Shown here in pieces: positions 34,634 to 41,905 of a stretch of 64,000 nt of DNA (position 1 is its first letter; every line of letters starts with the position of its first letter). Below the pieces are notes generated by a model that had not been told where the DNA came from, did no database searches, and worked only from the letters and a program-made list of their open reading frames with translations. This stretch comes from Acidimicrobiia bacterium. Its GTDB lineage: Bacteria; Actinomycetota; Acidimicrobiia; Acidimicrobiales; CAIXPF01. The DNA is taken from contig CANJRG010000001.1 of NCBI GenBank assembly GCA_947476745.1, positions 248,001 to 312,000 on the forward strand, in the 5' to 3' direction. A program made the translations under genes and the position numbers.

Positions 34634-35521
34634 ATGACGCTCTCGATCGGTCGCATCGGCATCTGGACCGGGGCTCTCGACGCCCATCCCACCTCGGTGG
34701 CGCAGGAGGCGGCCCAGCGCCTCGAAGCGCTCGGCTACCCCACGCTGTGGATCCCCGAGGCCGTCGGCCGCGATCCCTTCGTGGCTGCGGCGAACCTGCT
34801 CGCCGCCACCTCGACGCTGCAGCTGGCCACCGGCATCGCCAACATCTACGCCCGTGACCCGATGACCACCGCGGCCTGTCAGAACACCCTTGCCGAGGCC
34901 TATCCCGGCCGGTTCCTCCTGGGCCTCGGGGTGAGCCACCGCCACCTGGTGACCGGGGTCCGCAAGCACGACTACAGCCGGCCGCTGTCCTACCTGCGCG
35001 AGTACCTGGTGGGCATGGACCAGGCGCTGTTCATGGCGGTAAAGCCGGCCGAGAAGCCCTCGACGGTGCTCGCCGCGCTCGGCCCCAAGATGCTGGAGCT
35101 CGCGGCCACCGCCACCCAGGGGGCGCATCCGTACTTCGCCACCCCCGAGCACACCGCCTACGCCCGCCAGGTAATGGGCGACGGCCCGCTGCTCGCCCCG
35201 GAGCAGATGGTGGTGCTCTGCACCGACGCCACCGAGGCCCGCACCATCGCCCGGGCCGGCATGGCCGTGTACCTCCGGGCCCCGAACTACCTCAACAACC
35301 TGCTGCGGTTGGGCTTCGACGAGTCGGACTGGGCCGACCACACCAACGCCTCGGACCGGCTGGTGGACGCCATCGTGGCCTGGGGCACGGCCGAGCAGAT
35401 CGCCACGCGGGTCAAGGCCCACCACGACGCCGGCGCCGACCACGTGTGTGTCCAGGTGCTGCGCGGCGACCGCACGCTGCCGCTCGACGAATGGGCCGAG
35501 CTGGCCGGCGCTCTCCTGTGA
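34634..35521 (+). CDS. LLM-class F420-dependent oxidoreductase
   Basis: 295 residues, belonging to a shorter subgroup of luciferase-like enzymes. It has LEALGYPTLWIPEAVGRDPF near the start, the cofactor loop PGRFLLGLGVSHRHLV, and AALGPKMLELAATATQGAHPY. F420 use is likely by family; the substrate is unknown. It is monocistronic and converges on another LLM gene of a different subgroup. Confidence 0.9.
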   Translation: MTLSIGRIGIWTGALDAHPTSVAQEAAQRLEALGYPTLWIPEAVGRDPFVAAANLLAATSTLQLATGIANIYARDPMTTAACQNTLAEAYPGRFLLGLGVSHRHLVTGVRKHDYSRPLSYLREYLVGMDQALFMAVKPAEKPSTVLAALGPKMLELAATATQGAHPYFATPEHTAYARQVMGDGPLLAPEQMVVLCTDATEARTIARAGMAVYLRAPNYLNNLLRLGFDESDWADHTNASDRLVDAIVAWGTAEQIATRVKAHHDAGADHVCVQVLRGDRTLPLDEWAELAGALL

Positions 35522-35530
35522 AGCGGCGAT

Positions 35531-35566
35531 GCTGAACCGGCGCGCGCCGCTGAACCGGCGCGCGCC
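35531..35566 (+). repeat. 18-bp tandem duplication
   Basis: The unit GCTGAACCGGCGCGCGCC occurs twice in direct succession, with a diverged third start, just behind the stop of the LLM gene. Confidence 0.9.
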
Positions 35567-35600
35567 GCTGCACCGGTACCGGTGAGACAGCGCGCGTCGC

Positions 35601-36617
35601 TCAGCGCAGGGCGGGGATGATCTCTGCCCCGGTCAGGGCGATGACCTCATCCACCATTCCGGTCGGTATGCCGCCGGCGTCGATGAGCACGAGGAGACGG
35701 CTCAGGCCGAGCTCCGCGGCCATCGAGCCGAGCCGGTCGACGGCCTCCGCCGGGCTGCCGCACACCGCCGGACCCTCGATCAGCACGTCGAAGTCGAAGC
35801 TGCGCGCCCCGGCCGAGCGCACCATCGAGGCGAACTCCACGTAGTTCTCGAAGTAGGGCCGCCACCGCTGCCGGGCCTGCTGGCTGGTCGGCGCCACGTG
35901 CAGGTAGCACGGGAAGGTGACCGACACCCGGTCGGCGAAGCCGTTGCCGACCATCCGCTCCCGATAGCGCTCGACGATGGCGCGGTAGTCGACCGGGAAA
36001 CGGAACAGGCTCGGCAACACGAACGGCAGGCCGAGGTCAGCGGCGAGGTCGGCCGAGACCGTCGACAGGCCGCCGCCGATATTGATGCGCGGGTGCGGCT
36101 GCTGCACGGGGCGTGGCTCGAGGTGCACCCGGTCAAGCGGCGCCCGGTAGTGACCCTCCCAGGACACCTCGTCCTCGGTGAGCAGGCGCAGCACCAGGCG
36201 GAGGTGCTCCTCGAAGCGGGGCCGCAACTCGTCCACACTGCGGATGCCGAATGCGGTCATGGTGTTGACGTCGACGCCGCGGGCGAAGGTGGCCTCGGCC
36301 CGGCCGTCGGAGAGCACGTCGAGCGTTGCCAGGTCTTCCGCGATCCGCACCGGATCAGCGTTGGCCAGCAGGGTGACCGACGTACCCAGCCCGATGGTGC
36401 GCGTCGACGCCGCCGCGTAGCTGAGCACCAGGAACGGCGAGGGCAGGGCGTAGTGACTGAAGTGGTGCTCGCCGACGCCGAGCGAGCTGAACCCGGCCTG
36501 CTCCGCCTCCACCGCCAGGTGGACCAGCGAGTGATAGCGCTGCGCGACACTCGGTGTCGCCCCCGTCGTCGGGTCGGGCAGCACATCGAGCAGGCTGAGG
36601 AGTCCGAACTCGACCAC
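35601..36617 (-). CDS. LLM-class flavin-dependent oxidoreductase
   Basis: 338 residues, closer to the bacterial luciferase/alkane monooxygenase-like subgroup. Marks are AEQAGFSSLGVGEHHFSHYALPSP, TIGLGTSVTLLANADPVRIAEDLATLD and GRAEATFARGVD. FMN-dependent oxygenation or F420 use are both possible. The GTG at 36617 is chosen because TAAGGT lies 7 bases upstream; the frame continues further only as a shadow of the divergent serine-hydrolase gene. Confidence 0.9.
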   Translation of the reverse strand: MVEFGLLSLLDVLPDPTTGATPSVAQRYHSLVHLAVEAEQAGFSSLGVGEHHFSHYALPSPFLVLSYAAASTRTIGLGTSVTLLANADPVRIAEDLATLDVLSDGRAEATFARGVDVNTMTAFGIRSVDELRPRFEEHLRLVLRLLTEDEVSWEGHYRAPLDRVHLEPRPVQQPHPRINIGGGLSTVSADLAADLGLPFVLPSLFRFPVDYRAIVERYRERMVGNGFADRVSVTFPCYLHVAPTSQQARQRWRPYFENYVEFASMVRSAGARSFDFDVLIEGPAVCGSPAEAVDRLGSMAAELGLSRLLVLIDAGGIPTGMVDEVIALTGAEIIPALR

Positions 36618-36624
36618 GGCGCAG

Positions 36625-36630
36625 ACCTTA
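36625..36630 (-). promoter_or_regulatory. -10-like box of the LLM gene at 36617
   Basis: TAAGGT on the minus strand, 7 bases before the GTG. Confidence 0.55.
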
Positions 36631-36662
36631 GGCGCCACCGGATGGGCGCCCGAAGTGTGCCG

Positions 36663-36668
36663 TAGGGT
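36663..36668 (+). promoter_or_regulatory. -10-like box of the serine hydrolase gene
   Basis: TAGGGT lies 6 bases before the ATG at 36675, facing away from the box at 36625-36630. Confidence 0.55.
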
Positions 36669-36674
36669 GACCGG

Positions 36675-37862
36675 ATGATCAGCGGAACCTGCTCGGACCG
36701 ATTCGCCGCCGTTCGCACGGCGTTCGAGGACAACTTCGCCCGCCACGGCGAAGTCGGGGCGGGGGTCTGCGTGACGCTCGGTGGGGAGACCGTGGTCGAC
36801 CTGTGGGGCGGCGTGCGGGCCGGCGACGACGCCCAGCCCTGGCAGGCCGACACCCTGGTGACGGTCTTCTCCTGCACCAAGGGGGCCACGGCGCTGGCCG
36901 CCCACGTGCTGGTCGACCGGGGCGAGATCGACCTCGACCGCCTGGTGTCGCACTACTGGCCGCAGTTCGCGTCCAACGGCAAGGACCAGGCCACGGTCCG
37001 CATGCTGCTGAACCACACGGTCGGGGTGCCGGCCTGGCGGGAGAAGGTCCCCAAGGGCGAGGTGTACGACTGGGACGCCATGGCCGCCCGCTGCGCCGCC
37101 GAGGCACCGTTCTGGGAGCCGGGAACCCGTCAGGGCTACCACATGCTCAGCTTCGGTTGGCTCATCGGCGAGGTGGTGCGCCGGGTGTCGGGCAGCTCAC
37201 TGGGAACCTTCCTGCGCAAGGCCCTGGCGGAGCCCTTCGGTGCCGATTTCCACCTCGGCGCGGCCGGCTCGGTGCAGCCGCGGATCACCCGGGTCATCCC
37301 CTTCGTACCCGACCCCGCGAACCCCTCGGCGATGACCCTGCAGGTACGCGCCGACCGTTCGTCGATCCCGGCGTTGGCCCTGCTCAACCAGGGCGGGATG
37401 GACCCCAACAGCCGCGACTGCCATGCCGCCGAGATCGGCGGCGGGGGTGGCGTGTCCTCGGCCCGCGGCCTGGCGCACCTGTACCGCGGCTTCGCCACCG
37501 GCGAGGCCGTCGGTGCCGACACCCTGGCCGCCATGGGCCGGGTCAGTGCCGCCACCGAACGCGATGCCACGTTGGGGGTGTCGACCCGCTTCGGGCTGGG
37601 GTTCATGGCCTCGATCGACAACCGACGCCGTCCCGATGGCTGGGACCGCGATTCGGCGCTGCTGTCGGACACCGCCTTCGGCCATGTCGGGGCGGGCGGC
37701 TCGATCGGCTTCTGCGATCCGGCGGAACGACTCAGCGTCGGCTACGCCATGAACCGTATGGGCGAGGGGATCCTGCTCAACGAACGCGGTCAGGGCCTGG
37801 TGGACGCGGTCTACCGCAGCCTGGGCTACCGCTCGAACGAGTCGGGCGCCTGGCGACGTTGA
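36675..37862 (+). CDS. Serine hydrolase, beta-lactamase/EstB family
   Basis: 395 residues. The SxxK motif is S66-C-T-K69, the tyrosine is Y155 in QGYHMLSFGWL, and the third motif is HVGAGGSIGF. This family (class C beta-lactamase fold) contains esterases and peptidases more often than true beta-lactamases. There is no signal peptide, which argues for a cytoplasmic esterase. It shares a 57-base divergent promoter region with the LLM gene. Confidence 0.92.
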   Translation: MISGTCSDRFAAVRTAFEDNFARHGEVGAGVCVTLGGETVVDLWGGVRAGDDAQPWQADTLVTVFSCTKGATALAAHVLVDRGEIDLDRLVSHYWPQFASNGKDQATVRMLLNHTVGVPAWREKVPKGEVYDWDAMAARCAAEAPFWEPGTRQGYHMLSFGWLIGEVVRRVSGSSLGTFLRKALAEPFGADFHLGAAGSVQPRITRVIPFVPDPANPSAMTLQVRADRSSIPALALLNQGGMDPNSRDCHAAEIGGGGGVSSARGLAHLYRGFATGEAVGADTLAAMGRVSAATERDATLGVSTRFGLGFMASIDNRRRPDGWDRDSALLSDTAFGHVGAGGSIGFCDPAERLSVGYAMNRMGEGILLNERGQGLVDAVYRSLGYRSNESGAWRR

Positions 37863-37895
37863 GCTTGCCGGCCGGGCAACGAGGGGCAGGCAGGC

Positions 37896-38666
37896 TCAGC
37901 CCTGACGGGCGACCCACCACTCCTTGAGGGCAACCTCGGCATCGCCCTCGTCGACAGCCTCGCCCTGTCGCTTCAGCTCCAGCAGGTAGCGCACCGCCTC
38001 GCCGACCACCGGCCCCGGCCCGATGCCGAGCAACACCATGACCCGGGTCCCGTCGATGGCCGGGCGCTCGGCCTTGCGGCGATCTTCGGCGGCGAGGTCG
38101 GCCATGCGCTGCTCGAGGTCGTCGACCTGCTCCTGCAGCCGGTCGGCCTTGGCCCGGTTGCGGGTGGTGCAGTCGCAGCGGACCAGTTCGTTGAGGTCGC
38201 CCAGCAGGTGCCCGGCATCACGCGCATAACGGCGCACGGCCGAATCGGACCAGCCCTCGGCGTAACCCTTGAACCGGCCGGAGAGGCGGACCAGCTCGGT
38301 GACGTCGCGCACCAGCTCCTCGTCGTAGCCCATGGTACGCAAGCGGCGACGGGTCATCTTGGCGCCGACCGCCTCGTGATGGTGGAACGTGACCTGTCCA
38401 TCGACGTAGGCCCTGGTCAACGGCTTGCCGATGTCGTGGAAGAGCGCAGCGAGCCGCACCCGGAGATCGGGCGGGGTCTTGGCCACCACGGCGATGGTGT
38501 GGGTGAGCACGTCCTTGTGGCGGTGGATGGGGTCCTGCTCGAGGCGCAGTGCAGGCAGCTCGGGCACCAGCTCGGCGGCATGGCCGGAATCGACCAGTTG
38601 CCACAAGCCCTGGGTCGGGTCTGGTTGCAGGAGCACGACATCGAGGAGTTCACGGTCAGCAGCCAT
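37896..38666 (-). CDS. HD-domain protein, C-terminal half of a CCA-enzyme type
   Basis: 256 residues. It has HRHKDVLTHTIAVV, LAALFHDIGKP (the metal-binding HD pair) and FHHHEAVGAKMTRRRLR, then RYARDAGHLL, CDCTTRN and a helical tail. This is the HD and tail part of bacterial CCA-adding enzymes, but the nucleotidyltransferase and RNA-binding head are absent. The TAGCAT box 9 bases before the ATG shows the gene truly begins here. It may be a free phosphohydrolase/phosphodiesterase, possibly acting on RNA 2',3'-cyclic ends as HD domains of CCA enzymes can. It is not a broken gene by appearance. Confidence 0.82.
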   Translation of the reverse strand: MAADRELLDVVLLQPDPTQGLWQLVDSGHAAELVPELPALRLEQDPIHRHKDVLTHTIAVVAKTPPDLRVRLAALFHDIGKPLTRAYVDGQVTFHHHEAVGAKMTRRRLRTMGYDEELVRDVTELVRLSGRFKGYAEGWSDSAVRRYARDAGHLLGDLNELVRCDCTTRNRAKADRLQEQVDDLEQRMADLAAEDRRKAERPAIDGTRVMVLLGIGPGPVVGEAVRYLLELKRQGEAVDEGDAEVALKEWWVARQG

Positions 38667-38675
38667 GGTGGCCCG

Positions 38676-38681
38676 ATGCTA
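38676..38681 (-). promoter_or_regulatory. -10-like box of the HD gene
   Basis: TAGCAT on the minus strand, 9 bases before the ATG at 38666; half of a 9-base inverted repeat with the box at 38733. Confidence 0.5.
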
Positions 38682-38732
38682 GCGGCGACACCCCCCGCAC
38701 CCCACCGGGAGGGGTCCCTCGACGGACCGGGC

Positions 38733-38738
38733 TAGCAT
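38733..38738 (+). promoter_or_regulatory. -10-like box of the dihydroorotase gene
   Basis: TAGCAT, 8 bases before the GTG at 38747. Confidence 0.55.
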
Positions 38739-38746
38739 CCTGCCCT

Positions 38747-40033
38747 GTGCTGTTGATCCGCGGAGGCGACGTCATCGACCAGTCAGGGCGTCGTCGCGCC
38801 GACGTCCTGATCGACGGTGAGCGCATCGTGGCGGTCGGCCCCGGCCTTGACGGCGGCGCCGGCGTGATGGTGCTCGACGCCACCGGTGCGGTGGTCTGCC
38901 CGGGCTTCGTCGACCTGCACACCCACCTGCGCCAACCCGGTCAGGAGGAGGCGGAAACGGTCGAGACCGGCTCCCGGGCCGGCGCCCTCGGCGGGTACAC
39001 CGCGCTGGTCGCCATGCCCAACACCACGCCGGCCACCGACTCCGTCGAGCTGGTCTGCCAGGTCCGCCGCTGGGGTGACGAGGCCGGTCTGGTCGAGGTC
39101 CATCCTGCTGCAGCCATCACCGCCGGCCGGGGCGGCGAACGGCTGGCCGATCTGGCCACGCTGCACGCCGCCGGGGTGCGGGTGTTCACCGACGACGGCA
39201 ACGAGGTGGCCGACGCCGCCCTCATGCGTCAGGCCCTGGAGCTGGCCCGGACGCTGCCGGGCGCGGTCATCGCCCAGCATGCCGAATGTGCGGCGCTGGT
39301 GGCCGACGGCCATCTCAATGAGGGTTCCGTCTCGCGCAGCCTGGGCCTGGTCGGCCGGCCCGGTACCGCCGAGGAGATCACCGTGGCCCGCGACCTGGCG
39401 TTGGTCCGCCTCGTCGGCGGCGGGGTGCGCTACCACGTACTGCATGCCTCGGTAGCGGCCACTGTCGAGCTGATCCGCCGGGCCAAGGCCGACGGGCTCG
39501 CGGTGTCCATGGAGGTCACCCCCCAGCACCTGACCCTGACCGATGCCTGCTGCTCGGGGGCCGAACCGGCCTTCAAGGTGAATCCGCCGCTTCGCAGCGA
39601 CGACGATCTGCTGGCGTTACGCGACGCCCTGTGCGACGGGGTCATCGACGCCGTCGCCACCGACCACGCCCCGCACGCCCCCGACACCAAGGCCCGCCCC
39701 TTCGCCAGCGCCCCGCCGGGGATGTTGGGCCTGGAGACGGCGCTGGCGGTGGTGGTCAGCGCGGCCGCCATCCCCCTCGAACGCGCCATCGCCGCCCTGT
39801 CGTGGGAACCGGCCCGCATCGCCGGGCTCGGTGAGCACGGCCGTCCCGTCGCCCCCGGCGAGTTCGCCAACCTCTGCGTGTTCGACCCGAACCGCAGCTG
39901 GGAGGTCGACCCCCACCGCCTGGCCTCGAAGTCCCGCAACACCCCCTTCGCCCACTGGACGGTGACCGGCAAGGTCCGTCACACCGTGCTGCGGGGAAGG
40001 CCGACCGTGATCGACGAGGTTGCCCAGCGATGA
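38747..40033 (+). CDS. pyrC: Dihydroorotase (class I)
   Basis: 428 residues of the amidohydrolase barrel. Metal ligands H58 and H60 are in DLHTHLRQPGQEE, and ATDHAPHAPDTK supplies the catalytic Asp. FTDDGNEV and NPPLRS are also typical of class-I dihydroorotase, which closes carbamoyl-aspartate to dihydroorotate in pyrimidine synthesis. Here it is not in a pyr operon but overlaps a zinc-dehydrogenase gene by ATGA. A hydantoinase/allantoinase role is less likely because the Arg/Asn substrate motifs fit dihydroorotase. Confidence 0.88.
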   Translation: MLLIRGGDVIDQSGRRRADVLIDGERIVAVGPGLDGGAGVMVLDATGAVVCPGFVDLHTHLRQPGQEEAETVETGSRAGALGGYTALVAMPNTTPATDSVELVCQVRRWGDEAGLVEVHPAAAITAGRGGERLADLATLHAAGVRVFTDDGNEVADAALMRQALELARTLPGAVIAQHAECAALVADGHLNEGSVSRSLGLVGRPGTAEEITVARDLALVRLVGGGVRYHVLHASVAATVELIRRAKADGLAVSMEVTPQHLTLTDACCSGAEPAFKVNPPLRSDDDLLALRDALCDGVIDAVATDHAPHAPDTKARPFASAPPGMLGLETALAVVVSAAAIPLERAIAALSWEPARIAGLGEHGRPVAPGEFANLCVFDPNRSWEVDPHRLASKSRNTPFAHWTVTGKVRHTVLRGRPTVIDEVAQR

Positions 40034-41214
40034 GGGCACTGCAGTTCCGCCGGCAGGAGCTCCGCTACGCCGCGGCGGCCGTCGGATCCCGGTTGTTCGG
40101 CAGCGACGGGGCGAAGGTCGGCCCGCTGAAGTTGGCCGAGGTCGATCCGATCGAGCTGCCCGGCCCCGGCTGGGTGCGGGTGCGTCCCCGGCTGGCGGGG
40201 ATCTGTGGCTCCGACCTGGCCACCGTCGCCGGCGAGTCGGCCCGGTACTTCGAGCCGTTCGTGTCCTTCCCGTTCACCCTCGGCCACGAGGTCGTCGGCG
40301 AGGACGAGGAAGGACGCCGGGTGGTGCTCGAGCCGGTCCTCGGCCCGCAGGCCCGCGGCTTCGTCCCGCCGTGGCCCGATGCCGCACCGGGTGACGGTGA
40401 CGACTACGGCCACCTGGTGACCGGCGAGCTCGAACCGGGCATCCAGATCGGCTACTGCGCCTCGACCGGGGGCGGTTGGTCGAGCGAGTTCGTCGCCCAC
40501 CGCACCCAACTCCACGTGGTCCCCGAGGCCCTCAGCGACGAGGCCGCGGTGATGATCGAACCGCTCGCCGTCGCGGTGCACGGCGTGTTCCGCGGCAACA
40601 TCCCCGCCGGCGCCACCGTGGCGGTCCTCGGTGCCGGCACCATGGGCCTGCTCACCGTGGCGGCCCTGCGGGCACTGCACCCCGACTGCCGCATCCTGGT
40701 GGGGGCCAAGTACCGCCACCAGCAGGAACTGGCCCGCAGCTTCGGGGCCGACCAAGTGGTCGAACCGGCCGGTCTGCGCCGGGCGGTGCGCCGGGCCGTT
40801 GGCTGTCACCTCATCGGCAAAGACCTCGCCGGCGGCGCCGATGTCACCGTCGACACCCTGGGCAGCTCGGCATCGATCCGCGAGGCCATCAGCGTCACCC
40901 GCCCACGGGGCCGCGTCGTGCTGCTGGGGATGCCGGCCGGCGTCCGACTCGAGCTCACCGCGCTGTGGCACCGCGAGACGGAGCTGGTCGGGTCCTACTG
41001 CTATTGCACCGAGACGCTCTCCTCAGGGGAGCGCCGCAGCAGCTTCGCACTGGCCATCGACCTCGCTGCCGGGCTGGGTGACCAGCTCGGATCCCTGGTC
41101 TCGGCCAGCTATCCCCTCGATCGCTACACCGACGCCATCGCCCATGCCTCTGCCGCGGGCAACCGGGCATCGGTGAAGGTCTGCTTCGACCTGCGGGGCG
41201 AGAAGCGCCGCTGA
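40030..41214 (+). CDS. Zinc-type alcohol dehydrogenase family protein lacking the structural zinc lobe
   Basis: 394 residues. The catalytic-zinc cysteine is C59 in GICGSDL with H86-E87 in LGHEVVGE. The Rossmann motif is AVLGAGTMGLLTVAAL. The loop where four cysteines normally bind structural zinc (about 96-130) has none and is acidic/Pro-rich instead. IGYCASTGGGWSSEF and the CYCTE element (around residue 325) are characteristic of an uncommon subgroup. It is translationally coupled to pyrC. The substrate is unknown. Confidence 0.85.
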   Translation: MRALQFRRQELRYAAAAVGSRLFGSDGAKVGPLKLAEVDPIELPGPGWVRVRPRLAGICGSDLATVAGESARYFEPFVSFPFTLGHEVVGEDEEGRRVVLEPVLGPQARGFVPPWPDAAPGDGDDYGHLVTGELEPGIQIGYCASTGGGWSSEFVAHRTQLHVVPEALSDEAAVMIEPLAVAVHGVFRGNIPAGATVAVLGAGTMGLLTVAALRALHPDCRILVGAKYRHQQELARSFGADQVVEPAGLRRAVRRAVGCHLIGKDLAGGADVTVDTLGSSASIREAISVTRPRGRVVLLGMPAGVRLELTALWHRETELVGSYCYCTETLSSGERRSSFALAIDLAAGLGDQLGSLVSASYPLDRYTDAIAHASAAGNRASVKVCFDLRGEKRR

Positions 41215-41356
41215 TCGGCGCCGACCCCCCCCCGAAACGGGCGGCGTCGCCACCCGAACCACCCGGACCCGACACGCGCGACACGGCCCGAGCGCGACCG
41301 GCGGGCCGGACGCGCACAGCCGGGCGGCACGCGAACAAGACCTGACGACCAAGCGA

Positions 41357-41389
41357 ACGAGCGCCGGACCTTGCGGTCGCGGCGCTCGT
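41357..41389 (-). terminator. Hairpin behind rpmG
   Basis: A 14-base-pair stem with one bulged base and a 4-base loop (GCAA on the minus strand) begins about 30 bases after the rpmG stop. It also lies 143 bases behind the convergent dehydrogenase gene. The rest of 41215-41419 contains only a run of nine C and no gene that I can see. Confidence 0.55.
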
Positions 41390-41419
41390 CGTCGATCGAG
41401 GAGTCGGTGCTGCGGTTGC

Positions 41420-41584
41420 TCAGCGCTCTTCGCGGAACAGCACGTGCTTGCGCAGCACTGGGTCGTACTTCATGAGCTCAAGGCGCTCACGGGTGTTGGT
41501 CCGATTCTTCCGGGTCACGTAGGTGTACCCGGTGCCCTCGGTTGACCGCATCTTGATGATCGGCCGCTTGTCGTTCTTGCCCAT
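41420..41584 (-). CDS. rpmG: 50S ribosomal protein L33
   Basis: 54 residues: [20 protein letters not shown] continuing [20 protein letters not shown] and ending KHVLFREER. This is a complete L33 of the cysteine-free type, as the zinc-binding CxxC pairs are absent. AAGGA precedes the ATG at 41584. It follows rpmB by 25 bases on the same strand, so the two ribosomal proteins are co-transcribed. Confidence 0.95.
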   Translation of the reverse strand: MGKNDKRPIIKMRSTEGTGYTYVTRKNRTNTRERLELMKYDPVLRKHVLFREER

Positions 41585-41609
41585 GTCGGCGTTCCTTCCC
41601 CGAGCCCGG

Positions 41610-41846
41610 TCAGATCTTCTGGCCCGCGGAGCGCATCCCGGCGACGACCGCCTCGATGCCCTTGCGGTTGATGGTCTTGATGCCCTTGGCCGAGATGGTC
41701 AGCGTGACCCAACGGCGCTCCGAGGGGATCCAGAACCGCTGCTTCTGGATGTTCGGATCCCAGCGGCGACGCGTCTTGCGATGGCTGTGGGAGATGGTGT
41801 TACCGAAGCTGGGCTTGCGGCCGGTGACTTGGCAGATCTTCGACAT
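41610..41846 (-). CDS. rpmB: 50S ribosomal protein L28
   Basis: 78 residues beginning [20 protein letters not shown] and including [19 protein letters not shown] and [16 protein letters not shown]. It is full length and cysteine-poor; only C5 of the possible zinc ligands is present. GAGGAA lies before the ATG at 41846. It is first in a two-gene ribosomal unit with rpmG. Confidence 0.95.
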   Translation of the reverse strand: MSKICQVTGRKPSFGNTISHSHRKTRRRWDPNIQKQRFWIPSERRWVTLTISAKGIKTINRKGIEAVVAGMRSAGQKI

Positions 41847-41905
41847 GGGCGTTCCTCGATCGGGGCGTCCTCGCGCCGCCCCGGAGGGCGCGCTGCAGCG
41901 GCTCG

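Noticed and set aside
41215-41419. Possible tRNA beside the ribosomal protein genes
   Set aside because: The only strong secondary structure is a single long hairpin; no cloverleaf, T-loop (TTCGAAT-like) or anticodon arm can be drawn.
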